In this document: piece by piece, positions 1 to 8,873 of the stretch
Position numbering within the stretch: the first letter of the stretch is position 1
How the letters are laid out: each line of letters opens with the position of its first letter
Source of the DNA: Panacagrimonas sp963975245
GTDB lineage: Bacteria; Pseudomonadota; Gammaproteobacteria; Nevskiales; Nevskiaceae
Assembly: GCA_963975245.1 (NCBI GenBank)
Contig: CAXBFJ010000001.1
Span: 124,001 to 188,000 of the forward strand
Direction of reading: 5' to 3'
Length of the DNA stretch: 64,000 nucleotides
The notes under the pieces: model-generated
Seen by the model: the letters and a program-made list of their open reading frames with translations, nothing else
The model's database searches: none
What the model was told of the DNA's origin: nothing
Made by a program: the position numbers and the translations under genes

Positions 1-132
1 AGCCCAATTGATCACACTACAAAATAGTTAGTGGGCCTAAGGATGGGGGCAGGTGAGACTGCGCACAATTGCTGCGCTACCAATGGTCACGTCTCATTGA
101 TCGAGGGCCAGAGCATGATCGTTCGCTGTTCA

Positions 133-1035
133 TCATATTTCCGGACAATTTAGTTTGCTAAAGCGTTCCAGAACGAAGTTTTTGAACTTCCGATGGGCAT
201 CGCTTAGACCCTGTCCACGGTTGTAGACAATAAAAAGGTCTTTACTTACCGATGCCGGAGCTTCTCCTAGCTTAATCAAACGACCGCTTCGCAGGTCTTC
301 ATCAACAGCCATTTCTAAAGCGAAGATAACTCCCATTCCGTTGACGGCGCAGTCGTGCAGAGCAATGTAGTCGTTGGTGGAATGGTAGGTGCCCTTCTTA
401 ATTTTTTGAATTACTTCGGCAGACAATAGCGTCATGTGCTCTGAATAGTTCACATACGACGGCACAATAAGATCGTGGTGCATCAGCTCAGCAAGGTTAC
501 TCGGCGTTCCTCGCCGATCGACATAGTCAGGCGAAGCGCAAAATACGATCTTGGAACTCGCAAGGCGATTTGCAACTAGCCGAGAGTTCGCGAGATCTCC
601 GATTCTAAATGCGAAATCCATCCCCTTTTCGACGATGTTCTCGAAATGATCGGAAACGCGTATGTCGAATCGGACACCGGAGTTACAGTGTGAAAACTCT
701 GCCAAATACTTGATCAATGGCGTTTTCAAAAGCACATTGGACAAAGTAATGGTCAGCGTTTCAGCTAAATCACCTGACTCGTCGCGCAGGCTCCGCTCTG
801 CCTGATCAATCCTTGAAAGGATATCGTCACAGGCTTCGTAAAAAAGTCGGCCTTTTCCTGTCAAGCTTATGGAATTCGTCGACCGGCTAATCAATGTCAC
901 ACCCAGCTCGGATTCAAGTTTTTTGAGCTGCTTGCTCACCGACGACACAGAAACGTTTAGTGCAAACGCCGCTGCCGATATTCCACCTGCGTCAACAATA
1001 GCCTTGAATACGCGGTAGGAAGAGATCTTTGACAT
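133..1035 (-). CDS. LysR-family transcriptional regulator
   Basis: A 300-residue protein of the usual LysR length. Residues ~1-60 form the winged helix-turn-helix (YRVFKAIVDAGGISAAA, then SVSSVSKQLKKLESELGV); residues ~90-295 are the periplasmic-binding-protein-like effector domain. Such proteins bind DNA as tetramers and usually control a neighbouring gene in response to a small molecule; the effector cannot be told from sequence. The ATG at 1035 gives a canonical N-terminus but has no clear Shine-Dalgarno. It lies 71 nt downstream of a small membrane-protein gene on the same strand, so the two may be co-transcribed. Base composition looks more A/T-rich than the genes to the right, which with its position beside a housekeeping operon hints at acquired DNA. 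Family assignment is secure; target unknown. Confidence 0.9.
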   Translation of the reverse strand: MSKISSYRVFKAIVDAGGISAAAFALNVSVSSVSKQLKKLESELGVTLISRSTNSISLTGKGRLFYEACDDILSRIDQAERSLRDESGDLAETLTITLSNVLLKTPLIKYLAEFSHCNSGVRFDIRVSDHFENIVEKGMDFAFRIGDLANSRLVANRLASSKIVFCASPDYVDRRGTPSNLAELMHHDLIVPSYVNYSEHMTLLSAEVIQKIKKGTYHSTNDYIALHDCAVNGMGVIFALEMAVDEDLRSGRLIKLGEAPASVSKDLFIVYNRGQGLSDAHRKFKNFVLERFSKLNCPEI

Positions 1036-1106
1036 AGCAACGCGGCTGTCCCAGTTTTGATGTCACGCGAGTAATTGCGCTGATATGTCCAGACGACCCT
1101 TACCCG

Positions 1107-1568
1107 TTACCGAGTTGCCATCGCCCCCATAGACATCGGCTGGTTAATTTTCAGGTAGAAGTATATGTATGCGCCGGCCAATATGAGATCAATCGCAATG
1201 AGTGCGACAAACACTTGCTGAAGTCCGTGTGCAACCACGTAGTACGTCGCAACCACTGCCCATACGAATCTGACGCATCCATTCAGAAGTGGGATAGCGA
1301 TTCGGTTCGCGATATCGCGAGACGCGTAGATCAGCGTCATCCCAACAAGAAAGAGCGCTAATCCGGCTGTGTTGACGAACAGCTGATTCGCGGGATTGGG
1401 CGCTAGAGTCCATTCCTCGCCAGAGAGCCCCAGCCCTGCGTTCAAATCATTGACGATTTCGAACATGAGATTATCTGTAAAGGGTAGCCCAAGCAGTAAG
1501 GCCGCAATGCAGTTGAATAATCCGCCACCAAAGGCCCAACGGCCCGCAGCGCTGTAAGTACGATCCAT
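1107..1568 (-). CDS. small integral membrane protein, unknown function
   Basis: About 153 residues with four hydrophobic segments (roughly residues 10-28, 62-82, 92-112 and 118-138), so a predicted four-helix inner-membrane protein. The frame stays open 45 codons further upstream, but the ATG at 1568 is preceded 9 nt away by AGAGGA and starts right before the first membrane segment, so that start is chosen. No catalytic motif is seen and I do not recognise a family with certainty. It is upstream of, and collinear with, the LysR gene and may be its co-regulated partner. It shares the A/T-richer composition of that gene. Confidence 0.6.
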   Translation of the reverse strand: MDRTYSAAGRWAFGGGLFNCIAALLLGLPFTDNLMFEIVNDLNAGLGLSGEEWTLAPNPANQLFVNTAGLALFLVGMTLIYASRDIANRIAIPLLNGCVRFVWAVVATYYVVAHGLQQVFVALIAIDLILAGAYIYFYLKINQPMSMGAMATR

Positions 1569-2269
1569 AGCCCTATGTCCTCTTAGATCTTCATTTGCCA
1601 GGCTGAAAGTCCGCGACAAGCTCGCCATCCGTACCCGTTGCCTGACAATGTTCAACCACCCCAAAGTGCGGCCAAAACGATATTGGCGGAGTAGCAAGGC
1701 CACAAGGCATTCGATGGAAAGACGATTTTTCCAATTTCGCTAGCGAATATACGACGAGGCTATGGTTGCGTTCCCCAATGACAGGTGTATCGCTCTTTCT
1801 GAGACCTGAATCTTGCAGACAGACGAAAAATCAAGAGCTTAGTGAGATCTCAGGATTGGGCATTGTTTCGCGTCAACAGCAAGTTCTGCGTCTTAGCGCG
1901 TCACCGGTCTGTCAGCTGACGACTGTTGTCTGAGAACGGCTCAGTCCGTCGGCAAGCAGCCTGTCTTAGTTGTTTCCCCTTCCGCCAATGCTGTTGCATC
2001 CGAGATTGCGGCGTGCCGGCGGCTGCTATCAGGCGCTCCGACCTCGTTTCTGCAGGCTAAATGGCTTCAAGCATAGGCCCCGGGGCGGCCACGGCCTTAT
2101 AATGAGCGACCCAGGACGGCAAGCCGGCCTTGGCGCGCATCCGACATGTTGATCGGGTGCGTGCGCAACGATCGGGTCTTGATTCGGACTGGGGAATTCT
2201 CAAGCACTTCTGGCTGGGCGTGTGCAAATCTGCTCGCCCGGTCAAATTCGACCGAAATACCGCGAATCC
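1569..2269. other. gene-free stretch upstream of carB
   Basis: About 700 bases with no convincing gene; the short open frames here lack domain features and recognisable starts. On the + strand a perfect TATAAT occurs at 2098-2103, a plausible -10 element for carB, but the bases 16-18 nt upstream do not resemble TTGACA, so the promoter is only tentative. I looked for a carA C-terminus (glutamine amidotransferase motifs ending about FHPEASPGP) just before carB and did not see one. Confidence 0.5.
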
Positions 2270-5200
2270 ATGCCAAAACGCTCTGATATCAAGTCTGTTC
2301 TCATCATCGGGGCGGGCCCCATCGTCATCGGTCAGGCCTGTGAATTTGATTATTCGGGCGCCCAGGCCTGCAAGGCCCTGCGTGAGGAGGGCTACCGGGT
2401 GGTGCTGGTGAACTCCAATCCGGCCACCATCATGACGGACCCGGGGACGGCAGACGCCACCTACATCGAGCCGATTCGCTGGCAGACGGTGGCGGCGATC
2501 ATTGAGAAGGAAAGGCCCGACGCGCTGCTCCCGACCATGGGTGGCCAGACCGCGCTGAATTGCGCGCTGGACCTGGAAAAGCACGGCATTCTGAAGAAAT
2601 TTGGCGTACAGATGATCGGCGCCAATGCACATGCCATCGATCTGGCTGAGGATCGCCAGAAATTCCGCGATGCCATGACCGAAATCGGTCTGGGCTCAGC
2701 GCGTTCGGGCCTGGCGCACAGCATGGAAGATGCGCGCAAAGTGCAGGATGAGGTGGGCTTCCCCATCATCATCCGGCCCAGTTTCACTCTAGGTGGAACG
2801 GGCGGCGGCATCGCGTACAACGTTGAAGAATTTGAAAATATCGTAAGCCGCGGGCTGGATCTTTCGCCGACCAACGAAGTCCTGATCGAGGAATCGCTGC
2901 TCGGCTGGAAAGAGTTCGAGATGGAGGTGGTCCGCGACAACAAGGACAACTGCATTATCGTGTGCTCGATCGAGAACTTCGACCCGATGGGTGTGCATAC
3001 CGGTGACAGCATCACCGTAGCCCCGGCGCAAACGCTGACTGACAAGGAATACCAGTTGCTGCGTGATGCGAGCATCGCTGTACTGCGCAAGATTGGCGTG
3101 GATACCGGCGGCTCCAACGTGCAGTTTGCGATCAACCCGGACGACGGTCGCATCATCGTGATCGAGATGAATCCGCGGGTGTCGCGCTCGTCCGCGCTGG
3201 CGTCCAAGGCAACCGGCTTCCCGATTGCCAAGATCGCCGCCAAGCTGGCCATTGGCTACACCTTGGACGAGCTCAAGAACGACATTACCGGCGGCGTTAC
3301 CCCGGCGAGCTTCGAGCCCAGCATCGACTACGTGGTCACCAAGGTGCCGCGTTTTGCCTTCGAGAAATTTCCTTCGGCAGATTCACGCCTGACCACGCAG
3401 ATGAAATCGGTCGGCGAAGTGATGGCAATCGGTCGGAATTTTCAGGAATCCCTGCAGAAGGCACTGCGCGGCCTGGAAGTTGGGTCTGATGGTTTTGAAC
3501 CCCAAGGTGATACAAGCAGCCCTGAGTATCTTGAGAAAGTTGCCGAAGAGCTCAGCACGCCGCGAGCAAGTCGCATCTGGTACGTGGCGGACGCTTTCCG
3601 ATGTGGTCTGAGCCAGGAAGAAGTCTTCCGCCTGTCGAAGATTGACCCCTGGTTCCTCGATCAGATTGAGGAATTGATCCAGCTTGAGTCCGAGATTGCG
3701 GATCAGAAGATCAGCAAGATCAGCGCGTCGGAAATGCGCCGAATGAAACGCCTCGGCTTCTCTGATCGGCGCATTGCGGCTTTGCTCAATATCAAGGAAA
3801 CCTCGGTGCGCAAGGCGCGCCACAAGCTTGGCGTGCGTCCTGTCTACAAGCGGGTGGATTCCTGCGCGGCTGAATTCCCTTCGGCCACCGCGTATCTGTA
3901 TTCGAGCTATGACGAGGAATGCGAGGCCGAACCCAGCAATCGCGAAAAAATTATGGTGCTCGGCGGCGGCCCGAATCGGATCGGGCAGGGCATCGAGTTC
4001 GATTACTGCTGCGTGCATGCAGCTCAGGCGCTGCGTGAGGATGGCTATGAAACCATCATGGTCAACTGCAACCCTGAAACCGTATCTACCGACTACGACA
4101 CCTCGGATCGGCTCTACTTCGAGCCGCTGACGTTTGAAGATGTCATGGAGATCATCGACCTTGAAAAGCCCAAGGGCGTCATCGTCCAGTTCGGTGGGCA
4201 GACGCCTCTGAAGCTCGCGCGCGAACTCGAGGCGGCTGGTGCACCCATCATCGGGACCAGCCCGGACTCCATTGATCTGGCGGAAGACCGGGAGCGTTTC
4301 CAGGCGCTGGTGGAGAAGCTCAAGCTTCTCCAGCCACCCAACGGCACCGCAAAATCAGAGAAGCAGGCCATCGCGGTTGCCAACAAGGTGGGGTATCCGC
4401 TGGTCGTGCGCCCAAGCTATGTACTGGGTGGTCGCGCGATGGAAATCGTGCACGACGATGAAGACCTGATGCGATACATGACCGAGGCGGTCAAGGTCTC
4501 CAATGATTCGCCGGTCCTGCTGGATCGTTTTCTCAACAACGCGGTGGAAGTGGATGTGGATGCGCTTTCCGACGGCGAGCACGTTGTGATCGGCGGCATC
4601 ATGGAACACATTGAAGAGGCCGGGGTGCATTCCGGAGACTCCTCCTGTTCGTTGCCGGCATTCAGTCTGCCGGCGTCCGTCCTGGACCAGATACGCAAGC
4701 AAATTGATGGCCTTGCCCGGGCCCTTAATGTGGTGGGGCTGATGAATGCCCAGTTTGCGGTGCAGGGGGAGACGGTCTATCTGCTCGAAGTCAATCCGCG
4801 CGCTTCGCGTACCAGCCCCTTTGTTTCCAAGGCCATCGGGCGCCCCCTGGCCAAGATTGCAGCTCGCTGCATGGCTGGAAAGTCGCTGGCCGAACAAGGC
4901 ATGGTGACCGAGGTGATTCCGAGCTATTACTCGGTCAAGGAAGCCGTTTTTCCGTTCAACAAGTTCCCGGCCGTGGATCCTCTGCTGGGTCCGGAAATGC
5001 GCTCCACGGGTGAAGTCATGGGCGTTGGCGAAAGTTTTGGAGAGGCCTTCCACAAGGCATTGCTCGGCGGCGGAAACGCGATTCCGGAATCCGGTACGGC
5101 CTTCTTGTCGGTGCGCGATGGCGACAAGGCCAAGGCCGTTGATGTGGCGCGCCTGCTGACGCAGCGCGGCTTCAAGATCACGGCCACGCACGGCACTGCG

Positions 5201-5494
5201 GAACTGATTCGCGAGTCCGGCATTGACTGTGAGGGCGTCAACAAGGTCAAGGAAGGGCGCCCGCATTGCGTAGACATGATCAAGAACGGGCAGATTCAGT
5301 TCGTGGCCAACACAACGGAAGGCAAGAAGTCTATCGAGGAGTCACGCTCGATTCGGTCGGCGGCGATTCAGCACAAGGTCTGCTATTTCACGACCATTGC
5401 CGGGGCCCATGCGGCGGCGGTTTCGCTCGAGTTCCTCGGGCGTCAGGAAGTCCGTTGCCTGCAGGATCTACACCGGTCCCTGGAAAAAGTCTGA
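2270..5494 (+). CDS. carB: carbamoyl-phosphate synthase large subunit
   Basis: CarB makes carbamoyl phosphate from bicarbonate, ATP and ammonia delivered by CarA, feeding arginine and pyrimidine synthesis in the cytoplasm. The product from the ATG at 2270 is 1074 residues, essentially the E. coli length. It shows the two homologous synthetase halves: the first begins IKSVLIIGAGPIVIGQACEF, the second begins KIMVLGGGPNRIGQGIEFDY near residue 560. Each half carries an ATP-grasp region (FPIIIRPSFTLGGTGGG; YPLVVRPSYVLGGRAM). The C-terminal ~140 residues are the MGS-like allosteric domain (RLLTQRGFKITATHGTAE). The open frame extends 16 codons upstream, but the MPKRSDIKS start matches the family. 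carA is not next to it on the left within the window. The downstream neighbour is greA after 175 nt. Confidence 0.97.
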   Translation: MPKRSDIKSVLIIGAGPIVIGQACEFDYSGAQACKALREEGYRVVLVNSNPATIMTDPGTADATYIEPIRWQTVAAIIEKERPDALLPTMGGQTALNCALDLEKHGILKKFGVQMIGANAHAIDLAEDRQKFRDAMTEIGLGSARSGLAHSMEDARKVQDEVGFPIIIRPSFTLGGTGGGIAYNVEEFENIVSRGLDLSPTNEVLIEESLLGWKEFEMEVVRDNKDNCIIVCSIENFDPMGVHTGDSITVAPAQTLTDKEYQLLRDASIAVLRKIGVDTGGSNVQFAINPDDGRIIVIEMNPRVSRSSALASKATGFPIAKIAAKLAIGYTLDELKNDITGGVTPASFEPSIDYVVTKVPRFAFEKFPSADSRLTTQMKSVGEVMAIGRNFQESLQKALRGLEVGSDGFEPQGDTSSPEYLEKVAEELSTPRASRIWYVADAFRCGLSQEEVFRLSKIDPWFLDQIEELIQLESEIADQKISKISASEMRRMKRLGFSDRRIAALLNIKETSVRKARHKLGVRPVYKRVDSCAAEFPSATAYLYSSYDEECEAEPSNREKIMVLGGGPNRIGQGIEFDYCCVHAAQALREDGYETIMVNCNPETVSTDYDTSDRLYFEPLTFEDVMEIIDLEKPKGVIVQFGGQTPLKLARELEAAGAPIIGTSPDSIDLAEDRERFQALVEKLKLLQPPNGTAKSEKQAIAVANKVGYPLVVRPSYVLGGRAMEIVHDDEDLMRYMTEAVKVSNDSPVLLDRFLNNAVEVDVDALSDGEHVVIGGIMEHIEEAGVHSGDSSCSLPAFSLPASVLDQIRKQIDGLARALNVVGLMNAQFAVQGETVYLLEVNPRASRTSPFVSKAIGRPLAKIAARCMAGKSLAEQGMVTEVIPSYYSVKEAVFPFNKFPAVDPLLGPEMRSTGEVMGVGESFGEAFHKALLGGGNAIPESGTAFLSVRDGDKAKAVDVARLLTQRGFKITATHGTAELIRESGIDCEGVNKVKEGRPHCVDMIKNGQIQFVANTTEGKKSIEESRSIRSAAIQHKVCYFTTIAGAHAAAVSLEFLGRQEVRCLQDLHRSLEKV

Positions 5495-5616
5495 GGCTTG
5501 TTCAGGCGGCAATCCGGCGCCGGTCGTCGGATTGCCCTTCGGTCAATCCGCGTTAGACTTTTGCCTGCTGCGTGGTTGGTGTCTGCTGGCAACGTACTCC
5601 CAAAAATTAATCGTTC

Positions 5617-5635
5617 GGCGCGCGCTGCGCGCGCC
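5617..5635 (+). repeat. GC-rich hairpin between carB and greA
   Basis: GGCGCGCGC and GCGCGCGCC are perfect inverted repeats around a single T, giving a very stable small stem-loop 35 nt before the greA start. A T-run (TTCTTTTTT, around 5649-5657) lies about 13 nt further on, too far for a textbook intrinsic terminator. It may still act as a weak terminator, attenuator or greA leader structure. Confidence 0.45.
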
Positions 5636-5669
5636 GTGAATCCATTTATTCTTTTTTAAAAGGTGAAAT

Positions 5670-6146
5670 ATGAGCCGAGTGCCCATCACCAAACGTGGTG
5701 AAGAAATCCTGCGCGAAGAACTTCGCGAACTGAAGTCAGAGAAGCGTCCTAAAGTGATTGCGGCCATCGCAGACGCACGGGCGCATGGTGATCTCAAGGA
5801 GAACGCCGAGTATCACGCCGCCAAAGAGCAGCAGAGCTTTATTGAAGGCCGCATCGCGGAAATTGAGGGCAAACTCGCTTCGGCGCAAGTGATTGATGTG
5901 ACCCAGATGGGGACCACAGGCAAGGTCATTTTTGGCGCGACGGTGAATCTGTGTGACGTCGATACCGGTGACGAAATGCGCTACCAGATTGTGGGCGAGG
6001 ATGAAGCTGACACCAAGGCAGGCCGGATTTCCTACAACTCTCCGATGGCCAGAGCCCTGATTGGCAAGGAAGAAGGTGAAGTCGCGGAAGTGATGGCTCC
6101 GGGCGGTGCCCGAGAGCTCGAGATCATGGGTGTGGAATACGTTTGA
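5670..6146 (+). CDS. greA: transcription elongation factor GreA
   Basis: GreA enters the secondary channel of RNA polymerase and stimulates cleavage of backtracked transcripts. The 158-residue product has the usual GreA length: an N-terminal coiled-coil hairpin (residues ~1-75) with the tip acidic residues in ADARAHGDLKENAEYHAA, and a C-terminal FKBP-like domain (residues ~80-158, with ISYNSPMARALIGKEEGE). An AAGGTG Shine-Dalgarno sits just before the ATG. It follows carB and precedes rlmE by 12 nt, so greA-rlmE are probably co-transcribed. A stable hairpin lies in the leader. Confidence 0.97.
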   Translation: MSRVPITKRGEEILREELRELKSEKRPKVIAAIADARAHGDLKENAEYHAAKEQQSFIEGRIAEIEGKLASAQVIDVTQMGTTGKVIFGATVNLCDVDTGDEMRYQIVGEDEADTKAGRISYNSPMARALIGKEEGEVAEVMAPGGARELEIMGVEYV

Positions 6147-6158
6147 TCGTGCTCTGAC

Positions 6159-6788
6159 ATGTCGCGCAAACGTTCATCAAGTTCTGCACGCTGGATCGCT
6201 GAGCACGAGGCTGATGAATATGTCCGCGAGGCCCGCAAGCTGGGTTACCGCTCCAGGGCAGTCTTCAAGTTGCTGGAGATCAACCAGCGCGATCGCGTCC
6301 TGAAGCCTGGACAGGTAGTGGTCGATCTGGGGGCGGCTCCAGGCGGGTGGAGCCAGGTGGCGCGGCCCTTGCTGGGTGCCAATGGCACCTTGATTGCGCT
6401 GGATATTCTGCCCATGGAGACGATGGACGGCGTGGATGTGCTGACCGGCGACTTTCGCGAGGCTTCGGTGCTGGAGGCACTGGAGGCCCGGCTGCAGGGC
6501 AAACCGGTGGACCTTGTAATGTCCGATATGGCCCCCAACGTTTCAGGTATCAGTGCGGCAGATCAGGCTGGTCAGCTGTATCTATGTGAGTTGGCTCAGG
6601 ATTTTTGTGCACATCATTTGAAACCAGGCGGCGATTTTCTGGTCAAGGTATTCCAGGGCGAAGGGTTTGAGGCGTATCTGAAGAACTTGCGGCAGTCTTT
6701 TGAGAGCGTTTTGATCCGAAAACCCAAGGCTTCGCGGGCGCGAAGCCGCGAGGTGTATCTGCTGGCGAGGCGCCTGCGCCCGGTGTAA
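6159..6788 (+). CDS. rlmE: 23S rRNA (uridine-2'-O-)-methyltransferase RlmE (FtsJ/RrmJ)
   Basis: RlmE methylates the 2'-O of U2552 in 23S rRNA in the A-loop, using S-adenosylmethionine, late in large-subunit assembly. The 209-residue product matches the E. coli enzyme length. The SAM-binding motif DLGAAPGGWSQ lies at residues 56-66, and the catalytic K-D-K-E tetrad is visible as K37, D123 (SDMAPNVSG), K163 (LVKVFQGEG) and E198 (SREVYLLA). It starts 12 nt after greA and precedes ftsH, the standard gammaproteobacterial order (rlmE-ftsH heat-shock pair). Confidence 0.96.
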   Translation: MSRKRSSSSARWIAEHEADEYVREARKLGYRSRAVFKLLEINQRDRVLKPGQVVVDLGAAPGGWSQVARPLLGANGTLIALDILPMETMDGVDVLTGDFREASVLEALEARLQGKPVDLVMSDMAPNVSGISAADQAGQLYLCELAQDFCAHHLKPGGDFLVKVFQGEGFEAYLKNLRQSFESVLIRKPKASRARSREVYLLARRLRPV

Positions 6789-6858
6789 GGTGAAGTGCTG
6801 CGGGTCAGCTTTCTCTTCGTAGGCAGTTGCGGACCGTAAAGAATTAAGGATCAGGACT

Positions 6859-8793
6859 TTGAACGACTTGTTTAAGAATCTGCTGCTCTGGATCGTCATC
6901 CTCGTGGTGCTCATCAGCGTATTCAACGGATTTGCCACGCGCGGTGGCGGCCAGGAGCCCCTGCCGTACTCCAAATTTTTGACGGACGTCAAACAAGGGC
7001 AGGTGGCGGACGTGCGGATTGCCGGCGACATGATCTCCGGCCAGCTCAAGGACGGTCGTCGCTTTGAAACGGTCAGTCCGGAGAGCGACAACGGCGCCAT
7101 GATCAAGGAATTGATCGAGAACGACGTCAAGTTCACTGGCGAACTGCCCAAGGGCACGCCATGGCCTCTGCAGCTCCTGTTCAATGCCTTTCCCATTCTT
7201 CTGCTGATCGCGGTCTGGGTTTACTTCATGCGTCAGATGCAGGGCGGCGGTGGCGGTCGGGGTGCCATGAGTTTCGGCAAATCCCGGGCCCGCATGCTCA
7301 ATGCCGATCAGGTCAAGATCACCTTTGCAGATGTTGCGGGCGTCGAAGAAGCCAAGCAGGAAGTCAGCGAGCTGGTCGATTTTCTCAAGGACCCCAGCAA
7401 GTTCCAGAAGCTGGGCGGCAAGATTCCTCGCGGCGTGCTGATGGTTGGTTCGCCCGGTACCGGTAAAACTCTGCTGGCGCGGGCCATCGCTGGCGAAGCA
7501 GGCGTGCCGTTCTTCACCATTTCGGGCTCGGATTTCGTCGAGATGTTTGTTGGCGTTGGTGCCAGCCGTGTGCGGGACATGTTTGACCAAGCCAAGAAGC
7601 ATGCGCCCTGCATCATTTTCATAGATGAAATTGATGCAGTCGGTCGCCATCGTGGTGCCGGTCTTGGTGGCGGTCACGATGAGCGCGAACAGACTCTGAA
7701 CCAGTTGCTGGTTGAAATGGATGGGTTCGAAGGTAGCGAAGGGGTCATCGTGATCGCGGCCACCAACAGGCCTGACGTACTCGACCCTGCCTTGCTGCGC
7801 CCTGGCCGCTTTGATCGGCAGGTTGTGGTGCCGCTGCCTGACGTGCGCGGACGAGAGCAGATTTTGAAGGTGCACATGCGAGCGGTGCCGCTGCACGATG
7901 CGGTCAAGCCGAACATTATTGCTCGTGCCACGCCTGGTTTTTCGGGAGCAGACCTTGCGAATCTGGTGAATGAGGCTGCGCTGTTTGCTGCCCGTGCCAA
8001 CAAGCGTCTGGTGGATCACGAGGATTTCGAGCGTGCCAAGGACAAGATCATGATGGGCGCCGAGCGCCGGTCCATGGTCATGTCCGAAGATGAAAAGAAA
8101 CTCACGGCCTATCACGAGGCAGGCCATGCCATCGTCGGCTTGTCAGTGCCCGAGCATGATCCGGTTTACAAGGTCACGATCATTCCACGCGGCCGTGCCC
8201 TGGGCGTGACGATGTTTCTGCCCGAAGAAGATCGCTACAGTCATACCAAGCAGCGACTGGACTCCCAGATTTGTTCCTTGTTTGGCGGACGGCTGGCAGA
8301 GGAAATGATCTTTGGCGTGGAGAAGATCACCACCGGTGCCAGTAATGACATTGAGCGCGCAACCAGCATCGCTCGCAACATGGTCACCAAGTACGGCATG
8401 TCCGATGTGCTGGGCCCACTATCCTATGGTGAGGAGGACGGCGAAGTTTTTCTTGGAAAGAGCGTGACGCAGACCAAGAACGTGTCAGATGACACGGCCA
8501 ACTCCATTGATCGTGAGATCAGAGCTGTCATTGATCGCAATTACGAAATTGCCAAGAACATTCTGGTCGAGAATATTGGCAAGCTGCACATCATGGCCGA
8601 GACCTTGCTCAAGTACGAAACGATTGATGCGGAGCAGTTGCGTCGCATCATGGCGGGCGAAGATCCCGGGCAACCCGAAAGCTGGAATGACAATAACGGC
8701 AACCCGAGCAATCCAACCTCGCCACCACCCCGCTCTGGAACGGAATCGGATCCGATTCCGCCTTCTGGCGAGCCGAAGCCGGCCAGCCACTGA
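6859..8793 (+). CDS. ftsH: ATP-dependent zinc metalloprotease FtsH
   Basis: FtsH is the membrane-anchored hexameric AAA+ protease that removes misassembled membrane proteins and short-lived regulators. The 644-residue product has an N-terminal membrane helix (residues ~7-24), a periplasmic domain, a second helix (~105-123), the AAA module with Walker A at 197-204 (GSPGTGKT, with Ser where Pro is commoner), Walker B (CIIFIDEIDA, 251-260), second region of homology (RPGRFDRQ), and the zinc motif HEAGH at 419-423. The start codon is TTG at 6859; it gives the expected MNDLFKNLLLW N-terminus. The C-terminus is proline/serine-rich. It follows rlmE by 70 nt. Confidence 0.97.
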   Translation: MNDLFKNLLLWIVILVVLISVFNGFATRGGGQEPLPYSKFLTDVKQGQVADVRIAGDMISGQLKDGRRFETVSPESDNGAMIKELIENDVKFTGELPKGTPWPLQLLFNAFPILLLIAVWVYFMRQMQGGGGGRGAMSFGKSRARMLNADQVKITFADVAGVEEAKQEVSELVDFLKDPSKFQKLGGKIPRGVLMVGSPGTGKTLLARAIAGEAGVPFFTISGSDFVEMFVGVGASRVRDMFDQAKKHAPCIIFIDEIDAVGRHRGAGLGGGHDEREQTLNQLLVEMDGFEGSEGVIVIAATNRPDVLDPALLRPGRFDRQVVVPLPDVRGREQILKVHMRAVPLHDAVKPNIIARATPGFSGADLANLVNEAALFAARANKRLVDHEDFERAKDKIMMGAERRSMVMSEDEKKLTAYHEAGHAIVGLSVPEHDPVYKVTIIPRGRALGVTMFLPEEDRYSHTKQRLDSQICSLFGGRLAEEMIFGVEKITTGASNDIERATSIARNMVTKYGMSDVLGPLSYGEEDGEVFLGKSVTQTKNVSDDTANSIDREIRAVIDRNYEIAKNILVENIGKLHIMAETLLKYETIDAEQLRRIMAGEDPGQPESWNDNNGNPSNPTSPPPRSGTESDPIPPSGEPKPASH

Positions 8794-8873
8794 AGGAAGT
8801 CTGAAACGCGGAAGCGTCGGGTTCGATTCTGTTTGAGGTACTCGCCCCTGGCGCGGATGGCCTGATCCTGCGA

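Noticed and set aside
1970..2269. possible carA remnant before carB
   Set aside because: No glutamine amidotransferase motifs were seen in any frame read; treated as non-coding.
4355..5266. 303-codon open frame antisense to carB
   Set aside because: Lies entirely inside the conserved second half of carB and has His/Arg-rich shadow composition.
6844..8127. 427-codon open frame antisense to ftsH
   Set aside because: It mirrors ftsH codon periodicity in GC-rich DNA, shows no domain and has no ribosome-binding site; ftsH on the other strand is certain.
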